DNA of 64,000 nt, from assembly GCA_963930775.1 (NCBI GenBank), contig OZ005689.1, positions 930,001-994,000 of the forward strand, given 5' to 3'. The position numbers and the translations under genes are program-made. The DNA is from Cliona cf. orientalis. Its lineage: Eukaryota; Porifera; Demospongiae; Clionaida; Clionaidae. The notes beneath the pieces were generated by a model that saw nothing but the letters and a program-made list of their open reading frames with translations, did no database searches and was not told where the DNA came from. The first letter of the stretch is position 1. Every line of letters starts with the position of its first letter. Below, piece by piece: positions 21,277 to 32,366 of the stretch.

Positions 21277-22411
21277 CTAGAGATATGCATGGCATATTCG
21301 GGGCGAGCCTGAGCTTTGCACATTGAATTTGAATATCTGTAGAGTAGATGTTGCAGTTACGAGTCACTTAAACAGTGATAGATCACATATAGGTAATTAG
21401 GGGGTTATTATTGTGGTTGCATTTTTTAAGGACTTCCCAAGGTGTCTATTGCATGGGTTGCGAACGATGTCTCATGTAGAAAAAGTCATGATTTTTTAAA
21501 AATTATTTTGTCAGCCATATTACTGAATGTATTATGGGTCGCCTGCTGGTATTATGAGTCACCACCTTAACTGGCATGTAAATCAGTAGTCACAAGGTTC
21601 TTTCAAGTGATGGTATGTCCATAGCAGCCATCTAGATGTGAGGCATGGTGTAAACACAAACTAATGACACTTGGATGGGCTAAGAATGACACATTTTACT
21701 TAGGTAGGGCAGCAAAAATGGAAATTTCTTCTTTATATAAATTCAACACAAAGCATGTGTAAAGTCACATAAAAATACATCAGGTAGCAGAGACAATTTA
21801 TCAGATGATAGATCTTGTAAGGTACAGTTTAGTGACCCAACAATTGGACACGTCTTCATTTGTTAGTATGGATGACCCATAATACATGCTGACTCATAAT
21901 AGAAGCATCCACTCTATAGTATAGTATGAAGTACTGTTTTGATTTGATTTGAAACAAAAAAAAGGAAATTGGGAACACTTTGCATCTGCTAGCTACTTTA
22001 ATATGTGGAGTCTTTGTAAGTATAAAAATAATATTACAATAATTAATTTTGAAATGAAAGACTAGTAGAGTAGTAATGATTTTAGTTAAATTAGCCAGCA
22101 GATCCCAGTGTGGACCACGTGTAGGTGGTTCCCAACCCACACCACCTAATGTGTGTATGCATACACATACATGTACATAAAGCATGCCTATCTAAGTCTT
22201 CTCTTTGGACTTCAATCTTCTCTTGGCAGGACTTCACTCTTCTCTTGGCAGGATTTCACTCTTCTTTCTTCTCTTTGGACTTCACTCTTCTCTTTGCAGG
22301 ACTTCATTCTTCTCTTCATGATCATCAAAATATTGGGAGGATTAGCTGGGGATGTAGTAATAATACTTAGAGAAGAAGGGATTCAATATTATAAACTATA
22401 CAGGGGGGGAT
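21277..22411 (-). other. Helitron 3' non-coding region and terminal hairpin
   Basis: No gene is seen here. It contains the terminal hairpin (21282-21296) and the inverted copy of the 5' end (21299-21313). Near 22195-22320 it holds short repeats of TTCTCTTGGCAGGACTTCACTC type on the plus strand. A poly-purine tract (AAAAAAAGG) is at 21955. Confidence 0.6.
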
Positions 22412-24430
22412 TTAATAAATATTGGGAGAGCTGGGGTTGATATAATGCGTACTGGCCATGGGAGGGGTTGGTGTATTTGAGTGAATGACATTAGGGCTTG
22501 GGGTAACAGAATAAATATTGGGAGGGCTAGGAGTGGAGGTAACAGATTGCATATTAGGAGGAGTTGGTGTATTTGAATAAATGATGGGAGGGCTTGGGGT
22601 AATACAATAAATATTAGGAGGGCTGGGGGTAATAGACTGCATCTGGGGAGGGCTGGGGGTATTAGACTGCATCTTGGGAGAGCTTGAGGTTGTGGAATAA
22701 ATGGTGGGAGGGCTGGGGGTATTAGACTGCATCTCGGCAGAGGTGGAGATTGTAGAATCAATGGTGGGAGGGCTGGGGGTTGACTCAGAATTCATCAATG
22801 GAGAACTGGAAGGTGAAGGAAGACCTGGTACTGTGTTGCCATCGAGGAGAAGGAGCTTTGTATCTTCTAAGAGCCTCTCCTGCAAGCGTTGGCTGTTAGC
22901 CAGGTTTGCTATCCGTTGGAAGGGAAATGGAGGATCGAAGAGGAGATCCTTCAGTCGACGAACACTTGAGCAGGCAACAAATGTTAATCCAGCTGAGAAT
23001 TCCTTCTTTCCAACATCTATAACCACCTTGTCCAAAGTGAGGCCTTGAGATTTATGGATGGTGACGGCCCAGGCTAGCTTGAGAGGGAGTTGTAGACGTG
23101 AACATGAACCTCCTGATGCAGACCAGGTGCGGCGAAGTGGAGTGATGGGAACAGTTCCATCAGACAGAGTAGGTCCTCTATACGAGTCAAATCTTACTGT
23201 GACTGCGATTGGCAAGTTGGGAGGTGATTCTCCACTACGATAACAGATGGCCATGACAGTTCCCATGGCACCATTGACAAGTCCCATATCCACCCAGAGG
23301 TTTGAAGTGAGCATGACACGAGCATTGTGTGCAAGACAGATGATGGACTCCAAACCACCAGCATCTTCTGATGAGGCTTTAGAAGCATTTGGTCCGCTGT
23401 GGACGGCTTTGATGATAGCTACTGGGTGGCCACTAGCACGGAGTCTTGTGATGTTATGCTCTACAACAGCTTCAATTGTTGGGTGGAGATGAAGAGCATT
23501 GGTGAATGGTGCCAAGTCTGATACTTCTGTGGGTGTCTGTTTCATTAGCTGTTCCCAGTCACTGATGGTGAGCTTAGCATCTCTCAGACGGAGCAGGATG
23601 TCACGGAATAACACCTGGTCAGAATCTTGTCCAGACTGACGCATTACTTGCTTCAGGACAATGGCACGGTCAAAGAGTTGGTATGCAGCACTGCCTTGGT
23701 CAGATAAAGGAGAACGTGACACGGTGGTGTAGAGGGGTAGATCCATCACAGGAGGAAGCTGTCCAAAATCTCCAAAGAGTAAGCATGAACAGCCTCCAAA
23801 CGGTGTATCAGCTTGACGAGGAAACACCTGACGAAGACGCTGGTCAACTTGTCCTAGAAACTTCCTTCCAACCATGGACATTTCATCAATGATCAGGTAT
23901 TCCATATCTGCCAGTGACTGCTGCATGTCATGTAGCCGTTCTCCTTGTAAATCTTTGAAGTCTCCCTTGACTGGGAAGCTGAGGAGTGAGTGGAGTGTGT
24001 GGCCTTCGATGTTGAAGGCGGCAACGCCAGTGGGTGCTGCTACACGTACACGATGGTCAAGGAGAAGTCTCAAGCAGTGGATCAAGTACGACTTCCCTGT
24101 GCCGGCTGTCCCGGAGACTATTAGTCTCAGCGGTGGTGAGTGATGAGCCTCAGCATGTTCCTGTATGAGGGTGTAGGCTTGGAGCTGCTTTCCTTGTAGA
24201 TTGCGAGGGTCAGCTGAGGTGGTGGACGACTGTTGTCCAGCTGCCTCGCGGTGCCGAGAGATGAATGTTGGCATCTCCTCCACGTTGGGATATGCTTGTG
24301 ATCCTGCTGACCAGTCAGCATCATCTTGAGTCTCTGTGCTTGGCTGTAGGTCAGCGTTGCTTTGACAGATGAGCATCCATTCTTCCACGGCCCTGGTAGG
24401 CTGCTGGTTGGGTTGTTGATCTCTCTGATC
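22412..24430 (-). CDS. Helitron protein, exon 3: PIF1-family helicase
   Basis: The exon opens after acceptor ATATTAG at 24431 in phase 0 and ends at the stop at 22412. It encodes a superfamily 1B helicase. Visible motifs are Walker A GTAGTGKS, Walker B IIDEMSMV, FGDFGQLPPV, and near the end HKSQGLTLDKVVIDVG, all typical of PIF1 helicases in Helitrons. These unwind DNA during rolling-circle transposition. The last ~110 residues are a low-complexity proline/serine/threonine repeat (TPSPPxIYS, TPSPPxMQS units) not normally part of the helicase. Its plus-strand shadows are not genes. Confidence 0.9.
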   Translation of the reverse strand, partial: DQRDQQPNQQPTRAVEEWMLICQSNADLQPSTETQDDADWSAGSQAYPNVEEMPTFISRHREAAGQQSSTTSADPRNLQGKQLQAYTLIQEHAEAHHSPPLRLIVSGTAGTGKSYLIHCLRLLLDHRVRVAAPTGVAAFNIEGHTLHSLLSFPVKGDFKDLQGERLHDMQQSLADMEYLIIDEMSMVGRKFLGQVDQRLRQVFPRQADTPFGGCSCLLFGDFGQLPPVMDLPLYTTVSRSPLSDQGSAAYQLFDRAIVLKQVMRQSGQDSDQVLFRDILLRLRDAKLTISDWEQLMKQTPTEVSDLAPFTNALHLHPTIEAVVEHNITRLRASGHPVAIIKAVHSGPNASKASSEDAGGLESIICLAHNARVMLTSNLWVDMGLVNGAMGTVMAICYRSGESPPNLPIAVTVRFDSYRGPTLSDGTVPITPLRRTWSASGGSCSRLQLPLKLAWAVTIHKSQGLTLDKVVIDVGKKEFSAGLTFVACSSVRRLKDLLFDPPFPFQRIANLANSQRLQERLLEDTKLLLLDGNTVPGLPSPSSSPLMNSESTPSPPTIDSTISTSAEMQSNTPSPPTIYSTTSSSPKMQSNTPSPPQMQSITPSPPNIYCITPSPPIIYSNTPTPPNMQSVTSTPSPPNIYSVTPSPNVIHSNTPTPPMASTHYINPSSPNIY

Positions 24431-24519
24431 CTAATATTTAGAAAAGTTATATTTAATTATATGTACAAAGAGTGCATGGTTCTGTGTTGAGGAGTGCATG
24501 ATATTTTAAGTCAACTTAC

Positions 24520-26890
24520 TTCAGAGTCATCATCCTCTGAAGGTTCTTGAGATAACTCTTGAAGTCGGTGGATGTCATCTTCCAGAGATGAAGGAATTTT
24601 GCCAGATTGGAGGAAGTTGGCATAGGCAGCAGTGAAGGTGGTGTTGCTACTGAGTAATTCATTCTGATGGCGAAATGGCACATGAAGCATGAGTTTCTGC
24701 TGACAGTACTGCTCATAGTTGGGACCATGTGGATCGGGTGAATAGTATGGCCTGACTATGACAACCACATTCTTTCTTCTCTTGGATGGCTCAGAGGTGG
24801 ACTCCCTGGGTGTAGTGTACTGCTGGACAAAGCAGAGCAGAGTCATGCTCTGAAACTGAGCAGTGGCTGGCCGAGAGACATAGTGGTCAAGCGCTGACAG
24901 TACTGTGGCTGGTTGATCTTCATCCAAGTGCTCATCAACAGCACGAGATCCATCGAGGCTGAGCACTACGAAGTCACGAGAAGCCTTGAACATTGGTAGC
25001 TGGAGCAGTAGGTGACATGTTTCTTGTGCTGAGAAATCTCTCTCACCGACACTGTTGATAAGAAGCTTCTGCACGGCCTTGAGGGATGAGCTGTCCTCCT
25101 TAAGAGTCCTCACAATAGTGGCAAAGATCTCTTTCAGTGGCTGGGAGCGTGGTTCACTCTTTGTCGCATACTTTGCACAGTATTCGATGACCTTGCGTCG
25201 TGATACACAGTACTGCATGTCCACATTGGCACGCCATGCAGACAGCTGGACTGGGTTGAAGCTGTTGACAAGACCGTCGTTTCGAGCAGTCAGCAGAACT
25301 GGATCGTCATCTTCTGTGACAAGAGCTGTTTCAGGCTGTAGAGGTTTGGGATATCCAAATCTGCACTTTTGTTGGCCATTGCGAGTGCGTAGGCAGTAGG
25401 CTGCAGAGCAACGGGTGTGTCGCTGGCATGTGGCGATGAGGTCAGCCAGGTCCTGGTCAAAGTCCTCCACTTCTGAGTAAGGCAGGTTACAGATGTGGGG
25501 GTTGGTCTTCGGTGGTGGAGCTTCATCGATGTTGCTCCCATCTGGCAGGACTGCTGGGTTGACTGCTGTTACAATTTTGTCAACGTATTGAAGAAGAGCT
25601 TCCTTTGCTGCTGTAGAGATGACATCTGAATTTGACAGCACTTCCTCCACATTTGGAGCATCAGGAAGCCAGGCAAGACCATGAACGTGAGGGCTGCCAC
25701 GATGTTGCCACTCGAAGCGGAACCAGTAATCACTGGCACCAAGGACTCCAATATAGAAGGCATCAATGAACTTGACGATGCGTTGGTAGAAAAACCAGTC
25801 TGCGATGGCAGGATTCTCTTGGACAGCCTTGTTGCGAGCTGAGCTGGAGTCAGGATTGTCACAACAAATGAGGCGGGCAAGTTCTGGCCACTGGAGGTCA
25901 GCTGCACTGTGGGTGAAGAAGACTGTGGGCAGACCAAGAGTATCCACCATGGCAATGAGACGACTTCGCTGCTTGAACCAGTACTGCCTTGTTCCCCGTA
26001 GGCTGGTGGCATAGTGCAGGACACGGTTGGAGAACGTTTCCCCTTCACGACCGACCATTCCTCGAAGCTCCTCAACTGACAGCTGAGCATCATGTGGATG
26101 CTGACGAACGTAGATACGTCCAGCTTGTAAGGCCCTCCAGCGCATCTCAGTGTTGAGTGCAAAATAGCGAAACCGAGGGTGTCTTGCAAATCTCCCGTCT
26201 TCATACATCATCAAGTGCTTGAGGTAGCTACCAATCGTGACACCAACAGGTCGAGGGGCTAAGAAGTCTGCAGCACCAGTTGGAAACAATGTGGGGAAGG
26301 CACACGACATATATCCTTCGGTGTTGAACTCATTGATGGGAGTCGAACTACTGGGAGGCCAAGAAACTGTGGGTGGAGCATCAGGTCGCTGATGAGATTG
26401 CCGTTGCTGCACAGACTGTCTAACTGTCTCTTGCTCTGTCATTCGCTGAGTAGTGCTGGGGATAAAAGAACCGGAAAGGTGGGTGTCATATGGGTCTTCA
26501 TCTTCATGCTGTGTCTCTGTGTCATCTTCCATGGAGTCAAGGGATACAGAGTGTAGGCCACTCAGATCTCCATCCTCTGGTAGAATTGCCAAGACTTCTG
26601 GGTTGATGCGAATATTGCGATAGTACTTGTTATTTGCAACCAACCATTGAAGTGCACGAAGAACTACAGCTCTCCTGACACGAAAATCACGATGGGAGTT
26701 GGAAGTTCCTTCTTTTCTAACGATGATGACATCTAGCTCACTGGGTAGTCTTGGAGTTGGCAAAGGAGGCTACATCCTGTGGCAGGTTAATCACATGTCC
26801 ACTATATGCATACTGTCCATGAGGTAGCTTGTACAGAGACATGATGGGCAATACAGCAGAAATCAACATCTCTTCCACTTGAGTCAAATC
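24520..26890 (-). CDS. Helitron protein, exon 2: DUF6570-like region and HUH Rep nuclease
   Basis: The exon begins after acceptor ACACAG at 26891 and ends at donor GAA/GTAAGT (24520/24519). The first ~70 codons ([19 protein letters not shown]) resemble the DUF6570 region found beside Helitron Rep domains. A Helitron_like_N region follows ([14 protein letters not shown]). The rolling-circle nuclease motif is [16 protein letters not shown] (HxH). The two-tyrosine motif is YCAKYATK, with tyrosines four apart. Rep nicks and joins DNA during transposition. One frame break lies near 26760: the phase-0 frame stops in KTTQ, while the next frame continues [11 protein letters not shown], as the family requires. 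The copy is therefore broken, or the assembly has an error there. Confidence 0.85.
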
Positions 26891-27009
26891 CTGTGTACAT
26901 GTAAGTATAATTATCAGTATTTGCATAGGTTTAATACTTCTAAGAGAATGTGTCAACTATATTGAATTTATATATTATTGCTAAGAATAATGAATTTTAA
27001 GTTACTGAC

Positions 27010-28017
27010 CTGTAGCTGGGAAGGTAATGGGCCTGGATCCATACCGTTAGCAGAGGAGTATAACTTTGGCATATGCTTGTCTCGATAACATCGCGTACAC
27101 TCGGTGGTTGGAGAACGAAGCTGAATACCAGGGAAAGATTCTGAGCATGTCGAACACTTTGGAGAATTGAGAGTGGCAAAATAATCATGAAATTTTCTCA
27201 TCTTCATTTGTACAGAGCGTTGTTTGAATGGTTGTTCTCTGTTAGCACGAGTTTCTCTTTCGTTGACATGTTGCCGTCTATCTTCTCTTTCTTCAACTGA
27301 CTCAGCAGCCAGTCTTTCACTCTGGTTAATCCTCATTTGCTGTAGCCTAGCTTCTCTCTCTCCAGGTGACTCGGCAGCTAGTCTGTCTTGCATCCGCTGT
27401 AGCCTGGCCTCTCTCTCTCCAGCTGATTCGGCAGCTAGTCTCTCTTGCATCCGCTGTAGCCTGGCCTCTCTTTCTTCAGTTGACTCAGCAGCCAGTCTTT
27501 CACTCTGGTTAATTCTCATTCGCTGTAGCCTAGCTTCTCTCTCTACAGCTGATTCGGCAGCTAGTCTGGCTTGCATCTGCTGTAGCCTAGCCTCTCTCTC
27601 TCCGGCTGACTCGGCAGCTAGTCTGTCTCGCATCTGCTGTAGCCTGGCCTCTCTCTCTTCCGCTGACTCGGCAGCTAGTCTGTCTCGCATCCGCTGTAGC
27701 CTACCCTCTCTCTTTCCAGCTGACTCGGCAGCTAGTCTCTCTTGCATCCGCTGTAGCCTGGCCTCTCTTTCTTCAGCTGACTCAACACTTAGCCTATCGC
27801 GTCTACGTTGCAGACATGCTTGCCTTTGTTCTACTGTTTGAGCAGCTCGTCTGGCCCTGTCTTTGACTCGCCTCTTCGCCAATCTTTCTTCTCTTTGTTC
27901 GGCTGACTCTGATGCGCGGCGAGCTCTGTCTCGCTCTCGCCTCCTCTGAAGCTTTCTTTCTCTTTCATCTTGGGCTGATTCAGAGAACAATTGACTTTCG
28001 TTTCTTGATGAAGCCAT
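27010..28017 (-). CDS. Helitron protein, exon 1: STPR-repeat DNA-binding region and zinc-binding motif
   Basis: The frame starts with ATG at 28017 (MASSRNESQLFSESAQDERE) and reads to donor CAG/GTCAGT at 27010/27009, phase 0. About eleven repeats of ~23 residues (core RLAAESAEEREARLQRMR) match the STPR repeat of FMBP-1-type DNA-binding proteins. A CxxC...CxxC motif (CSTCSES and CTRCYRD) follows, probably zinc-binding. I infer that it gives the Helitron protein DNA affinity. The antisense frame 27224-27841 is a shadow of this repeat. Confidence 0.85.
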
Positions 28018-28316
28018 GGGACGTAAAGAACAGGAATGTTATACTCGAAAAACAGACTGTTTGCTTGGTACACGTGTTTGCTTATCGCTTGTGTAACTTT
28101 GCAATTCGCTAAATTAGAACGGCGTTTTTTACGGCCCGTAGCCCAAGGCACGAGAATGCGCAATAGAATATTCTGCGTTTATGTCCATAGAGCATCGCTG
28201 GGTAGCTATATAATTTCGCGTGACGGACGTACCATAATAATAATAATAATATATGATAATATAAAATTCGCGCACAGCTGTACCGTTTATGTGGGGCTCG
28301 CTCAGGCTCGCCCCAA
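28018..28316 (-). promoter_or_regulatory. Helitron 5' region
   Basis: This 299-bp leader between the element's 5' terminus and its start codon presumably contains the promoter. It has an ATA-rich stretch at 28230-28262 and a GGGGC/GCCCC hairpin at the very end (28293-28314). Confidence 0.5.
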
Positions 28317-28989
28317 TTAAGGCTTTTAATTATTATAGTTTTCGTACTAGACTCATTATGTATACATCGATGATAGAATTAACAATCCCATTGATAAAAA
28401 CATTAGTCCACATGAGATCTTTTGTGTTTGCATTTGAGTCCAATTATCACACATTTTATCATAATAATCTTTTAGCTTTATCTTTCAGTTTTACTTAATT
28501 AAAACAACTAATCGGGTTGATCTGAGTCTCACGGTCAATGGTGATAAATTAACAGCTACTGTAAACTTAAAAATACATGTATTTATATCAGGCGTGCACT
28601 TAAAGTTAATGTTGATGGTATATGCACTAATTATTGTTTGGCAGCTTGCATGACATGATTGTCATGGTTATTGTCATTATCATTACACTCAAGTGTAATA
28701 TGCATAGCTTGTATTTTACACTAAATCTTCTATTCAAAAGCTGTATGATCAATAATAGCATGAGTAATAATCACAAGTGCTGTTTCACTAAACAAGGCTA
28801 GAATCATTAGTACCGTTAACGTTGCTCCAAGGTAAAGAAATAATAATTATTATATATAATAATAATAATAATATTATTATTATGCAGAACATGCCCTATA
28901 ATAGCCTATGGCAGAATTATAAAGTAAAACTAACACACGATAATAATAATTATTATTAAGTAGTCATTTTCTATCCATAGTTGCAATTA
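28317..28989. other. Continuation of duplicated spacer after Helitron
   Basis: It is homologous to 8713-9370 of copy A, with ATTATT length changes near 28843-28882. No gene is seen. Confidence 0.5.
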
Positions 28990-29304
28990 GAGCACAGTGC
29001 AGCACAAAATGAATAGTGAAATCTTCTCCGTCCTTCAGAAGATCTGCAGTCACGTAGTTACCAAGCTCCCCTCGTAGTATTATCCTTCCTCTTCGACTGT
29101 TAACTTTCCAACCCTGATTCCAATATTGCTTTCGATTATGCTAGCAACTTCTGCCATTGTCATAGCACAGTTGTTTTGAGGAGTGTACCAGAAAGAGATA
29201 GAGAATAGCTGTCCATTTTGAGCCGAGGTCTTGGTTGCCCATGAGTTTGGGGCATCTTCAACAAAATGAGTGGTGCAGTTCAAAGTTGGAAGTGAAGTTC
29301 CCAT
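28990..29304 (-). pseudogene. Small unknown protein gene, broken copy B
   Basis: The copy is intact from the start codon (29304) for about 67 residues. Two extra bases near 29095 (CTTCGACTG against CTTACTG) then shift the frame to a stop, and eight bases are missing near 29008. Otherwise it is nearly identical to 9358-9681. Confidence 0.7.
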
Positions 29305-29964
29305 GATAAGCTATATAGCTATATAGCTAGTTTACACAACTGCACAAAATCTAAGACTTGCAGATAGCTGTGATCTAGCTAATTTTATTATTGCGTGACC
29401 ATATCCTGTTGGGGAATTTAATACCCAATCCGCCATGTGACAAGGTTATAAAATTTACATGACAATATTATATCTATGGCTATTACATACGTAGCACATG
29501 CACATTGCTCTTAAGTACTATGGATATCGATAGCGATTATGACTATAACAATCCATGTTGGGTATCGTTATAACATTACTACTCATGCATGATTGTAATA
29601 CACGACATGTACTTATTGCATGCATGTACAAATTCAGACCTCATATAATTGTACATGCACACTATCATGAATAATTGCTTTAATATTAGCTATACTATCA
29701 ACGGGATATGCATATAGCACTTGATGCAGCACAGATTCAGAAACCATAGTGGGCCACGTACACCAACCATCATGAACGGTATAATATACACTGTAGAGTA
29801 GTTCCATAGCATAGTGCTAGCTACTATAGTAATGTACTAGGTCTTCTTGAAGTATGCAGGCATTGGCTTGATTCATACATGGTTCTGCATCAATATCCCC
29901 ATATTAAATATTAATTTTGTGCATATTTAAAAATATTGCCACAATAATGATAACGGCCATATCC
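29305..29964. other. Intergenic, end of duplicated segment B
   Basis: It matches parts of 9690-10560 up to about 29790 and then diverges. The block CATTGGCTTGATTCATACATG (29862) recurs at 46050 and 62275, beside type-2 kelch exons. No gene is seen. Confidence 0.45.
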
Positions 29965-30329
29965 TACGGTGGCCCAGAAGGGCCATCCATCTTTGCAATT
30001 TTTCAAAGTTACATTTTATAAACTTGCAGTTTTTCAATTTTGCACTTTTGTAAACATGCAAATTGTCAATTAGGCACTTTTGCAAACTTCTGTTTTATCA
30101 ATTTGCGTTCAGTAGCTACCCCAACAGTAGCTAGGGACGTGCAGTAAGATCTAGGTAAACCATACCCAACATCGCAGCCTTGACTATACGGTCATCCAGA
30201 AGGGCCATATTCCATACCATAACATAGGTGGCAGAACCGGGGGAGGGGGGGGGTGAGGGGGCCATGATCATGATCCCCCCCGCCCCCACACTTTTTAAGG
30301 CTGACACACCCACTTTTGCCTTGTATTAA

Positions 30330-32146
30330 GGTACCATTAAATTGCGTGGGCATGAGGTGGGGGATATGACACCTAAACCACATCAAAGTCATTAGTGAGG
30401 TGCATGTTGTGTAACCACGCCCTTTTAATTGCACAGGTCTCAGGGGTGTGGCTGCTAGAGCCGGAAGTGTTCATTTAATATCCTCCATGGACCGGAAGCC
30501 GAGCCGGAAGGGAGGGGCCAGGCCACGCCCAAAACAGCCCCACCCTGTTCCCCAAGGACCACCATTCTCAATCAAGTGCCTACTAACCACCGGATGTCCA
30601 CCGGAAGCCCACAATCAATCCCAATTAAAACACACAGCTTCCTCAAGGCCAAAACACACACAAACACTTGGAGGCCGTTCTGCCACACCGCCCATGCAAG
30701 AGCTCACCTCATTTCCTGTGTGGGCGGAGTAACAACACGTCATCGCAACCACATCCGCTTCAAACCATCGTCAGCTTCCGTCCAGCCGTACAGGCCCCTC
30801 GATCGCACCGCCGTACAGTGCCTCATTAACAGACATGGCCTCACCTTTGACCTCCTGCCACGCCCCCAAAGCCTCCTGGACGGGTTCAAAGGTCACCACC
30901 GCATCCGGGACACGCCCACCTATCGCCGCAGCCAAGTCCCCGGCCCCGATGTCCAAGCACTGGCCTGTGAAGCCACGCCCAATCGGAAGCAATAAAACCT
31001 GCATTAACGCACACGCACACACTCCACACAGTGCCAGGAACACGCCCACATGCTTAATTAGGCCCAATTAGCTTTTTTTTTTTTTTTTTTTTTCAAGGAG
31101 ACCACACAACAAGCAGAAAAAAAATTGTCCGGAAACCATGATATAGTTGAGCTGGATGCTTAGTAGAGCCATACAATGCAAGCAGGCAGCCTATACTCCA
31201 ATTTTGGCCAAATTGGGTAAAGGTCGACACGTCTATGTGCGCGCGTAGCCCCGCCCCTCACGTAGCGCGTGGGCGGAAACATTGCAAATGCATGGCTTCC
31301 TATACAAACATATGGGGAAACTTCAAAGGGCCATAACTTTAATTGTAAGGTGTGAATCAAAATTTCCCGCCATCAAAATTCTAGTTTTGACCCATTCTGC
31401 GTGCCCATGTAAAAATTATCCCCCCAAGTGCTCCCAAACCCCCCATGAATTAGATTATTTAATTATTTAATTATTTAAATTTGCTTTTTTTTCTACTTGT
31501 TGTGTAACAAGCTAGCGTGCACACTAAGCAGTAAAAAATTGTCCAGAAAACCACATAATACACCTAGGATGCATAGTAGAGCCATACAAAGCAAGGAAAC
31601 AACCTATACTCAAATTTTGAGAAAGTTTCTAAATAACGCACACCACGGGTATTCCCCGTTTTTCACGTAGCGCGTGGGCGGAAAACATTGCAAACGCTTG
31701 GCTTCCCTATACAAACATATGGGAAAACTTTAAAGGCTAAGGCATGAATCAAAATTTCCCAGGATCAAATCTCTAGTTTCGATCCATTCTGCGTACCCAT
31801 GTAAAAATTATCCCCCCAAGTGCTCCCAAACCCCCCATGAATTAGATTATTTATTTAATTATTTAAATTTGCTTTTTTTTTCTACTTAGTGTGTAATTTT
31901 AAGTCGTTGCGGTTAATAGTTAAGCAAGAATGCTTTGATCTTGCTTTGATGTGGGCAATTACCGGCCTTTTCTTCAGGGGCCACTTCCGGTCGCTAATTA
32001 CATGCGCATAATCATCCCTGGCCGATTCTGGACACGCCCACCTTCGACCAAAAGCACTCGTATGGCCTCTTCGGCCACGCCCCTTCACGATTCGCTAATT
32101 GAATTAGCCATTCCTGACGCTCACGCCCACGCAATTAAATGGTACC
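30330..32146. mobile_element. Longer TTAA-site (piggyBac-like) element
   Basis: Same inverted ends as 1455-2478 (GGTACC...), flanked by TTAA at 30326-30329 and 32147-32150. The outer parts are nearly identical to the shorter copy. About 800 bp extra (31094-31895) follow the poly-T tract. That stretch may be an insertion here or a deletion in the short copy. No transposase is present. Confidence 0.88.
31105..31893. repeat. Two direct ~390-bp repeats inside the TTAA element
   Basis: Both halves share AAAAAATTGTCCGGAAA-type starts, CACGTAGCGCGTGGGCGGAA, CCCATGTAAAAATTATCCCC and a TTTAATTATTTAAATTTGC tail. They are diverged by substitutions. No coding is seen. Confidence 0.75.
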
Positions 32147-32366
32147 TTAAGCAAAATATAATAACCTTGTCAATTTTACCAGTCTGTAATAGCCTTTTAT
32201 CATTTCTGAGTCAAAAATATGCTAGTTTCATTGTTGCTCTCCTTGAAATCGACTGGTTTTTGCCTGTTGTCCATCGTTGTTTCTTCATTTTCACGGACAC
32301 GTTATCGCTAACTAGTGGGTGAGGCTTAAAATTTTGCGCGCGCGCGCAAAGCGCGTGGATCTTGGC

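Larger units (their letters stand above)
21277..28316 (-). mobile_element. Near-complete autonomous Helitron
   Basis: Copy A has the empty site TTTTAATTAAGG (about 8705-8716). Here 7040 bp lie exactly between its A and T, with no target duplication, as Helitrons do. On the minus strand the element begins TTGGGGCGAGCCTGAGC and ends with the hairpin ATATGC-CAT-GCATAT followed by CTCTAG, which fits the CTRR end rule. A 15-base repeat of the 5' end (GGGGCGAGCCTGAGC) recurs inverted at 21299-21313 near the 3' end. It carries one spliced Rep-helicase gene (28017 to 22412). Canonical Helitrons begin with TC; this one begins with TT. Confidence 0.88.

Noticed and set aside
22701-24143. Plus-strand frames opposite the Helitron helicase
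   Set aside because: They are shadows of the conserved minus-strand helicase motifs.
27224-27841. A 205-codon plus-strand frame
   Set aside because: It is the exact antisense of the STPR repeat exon; repetition keeps the opposite frame open.
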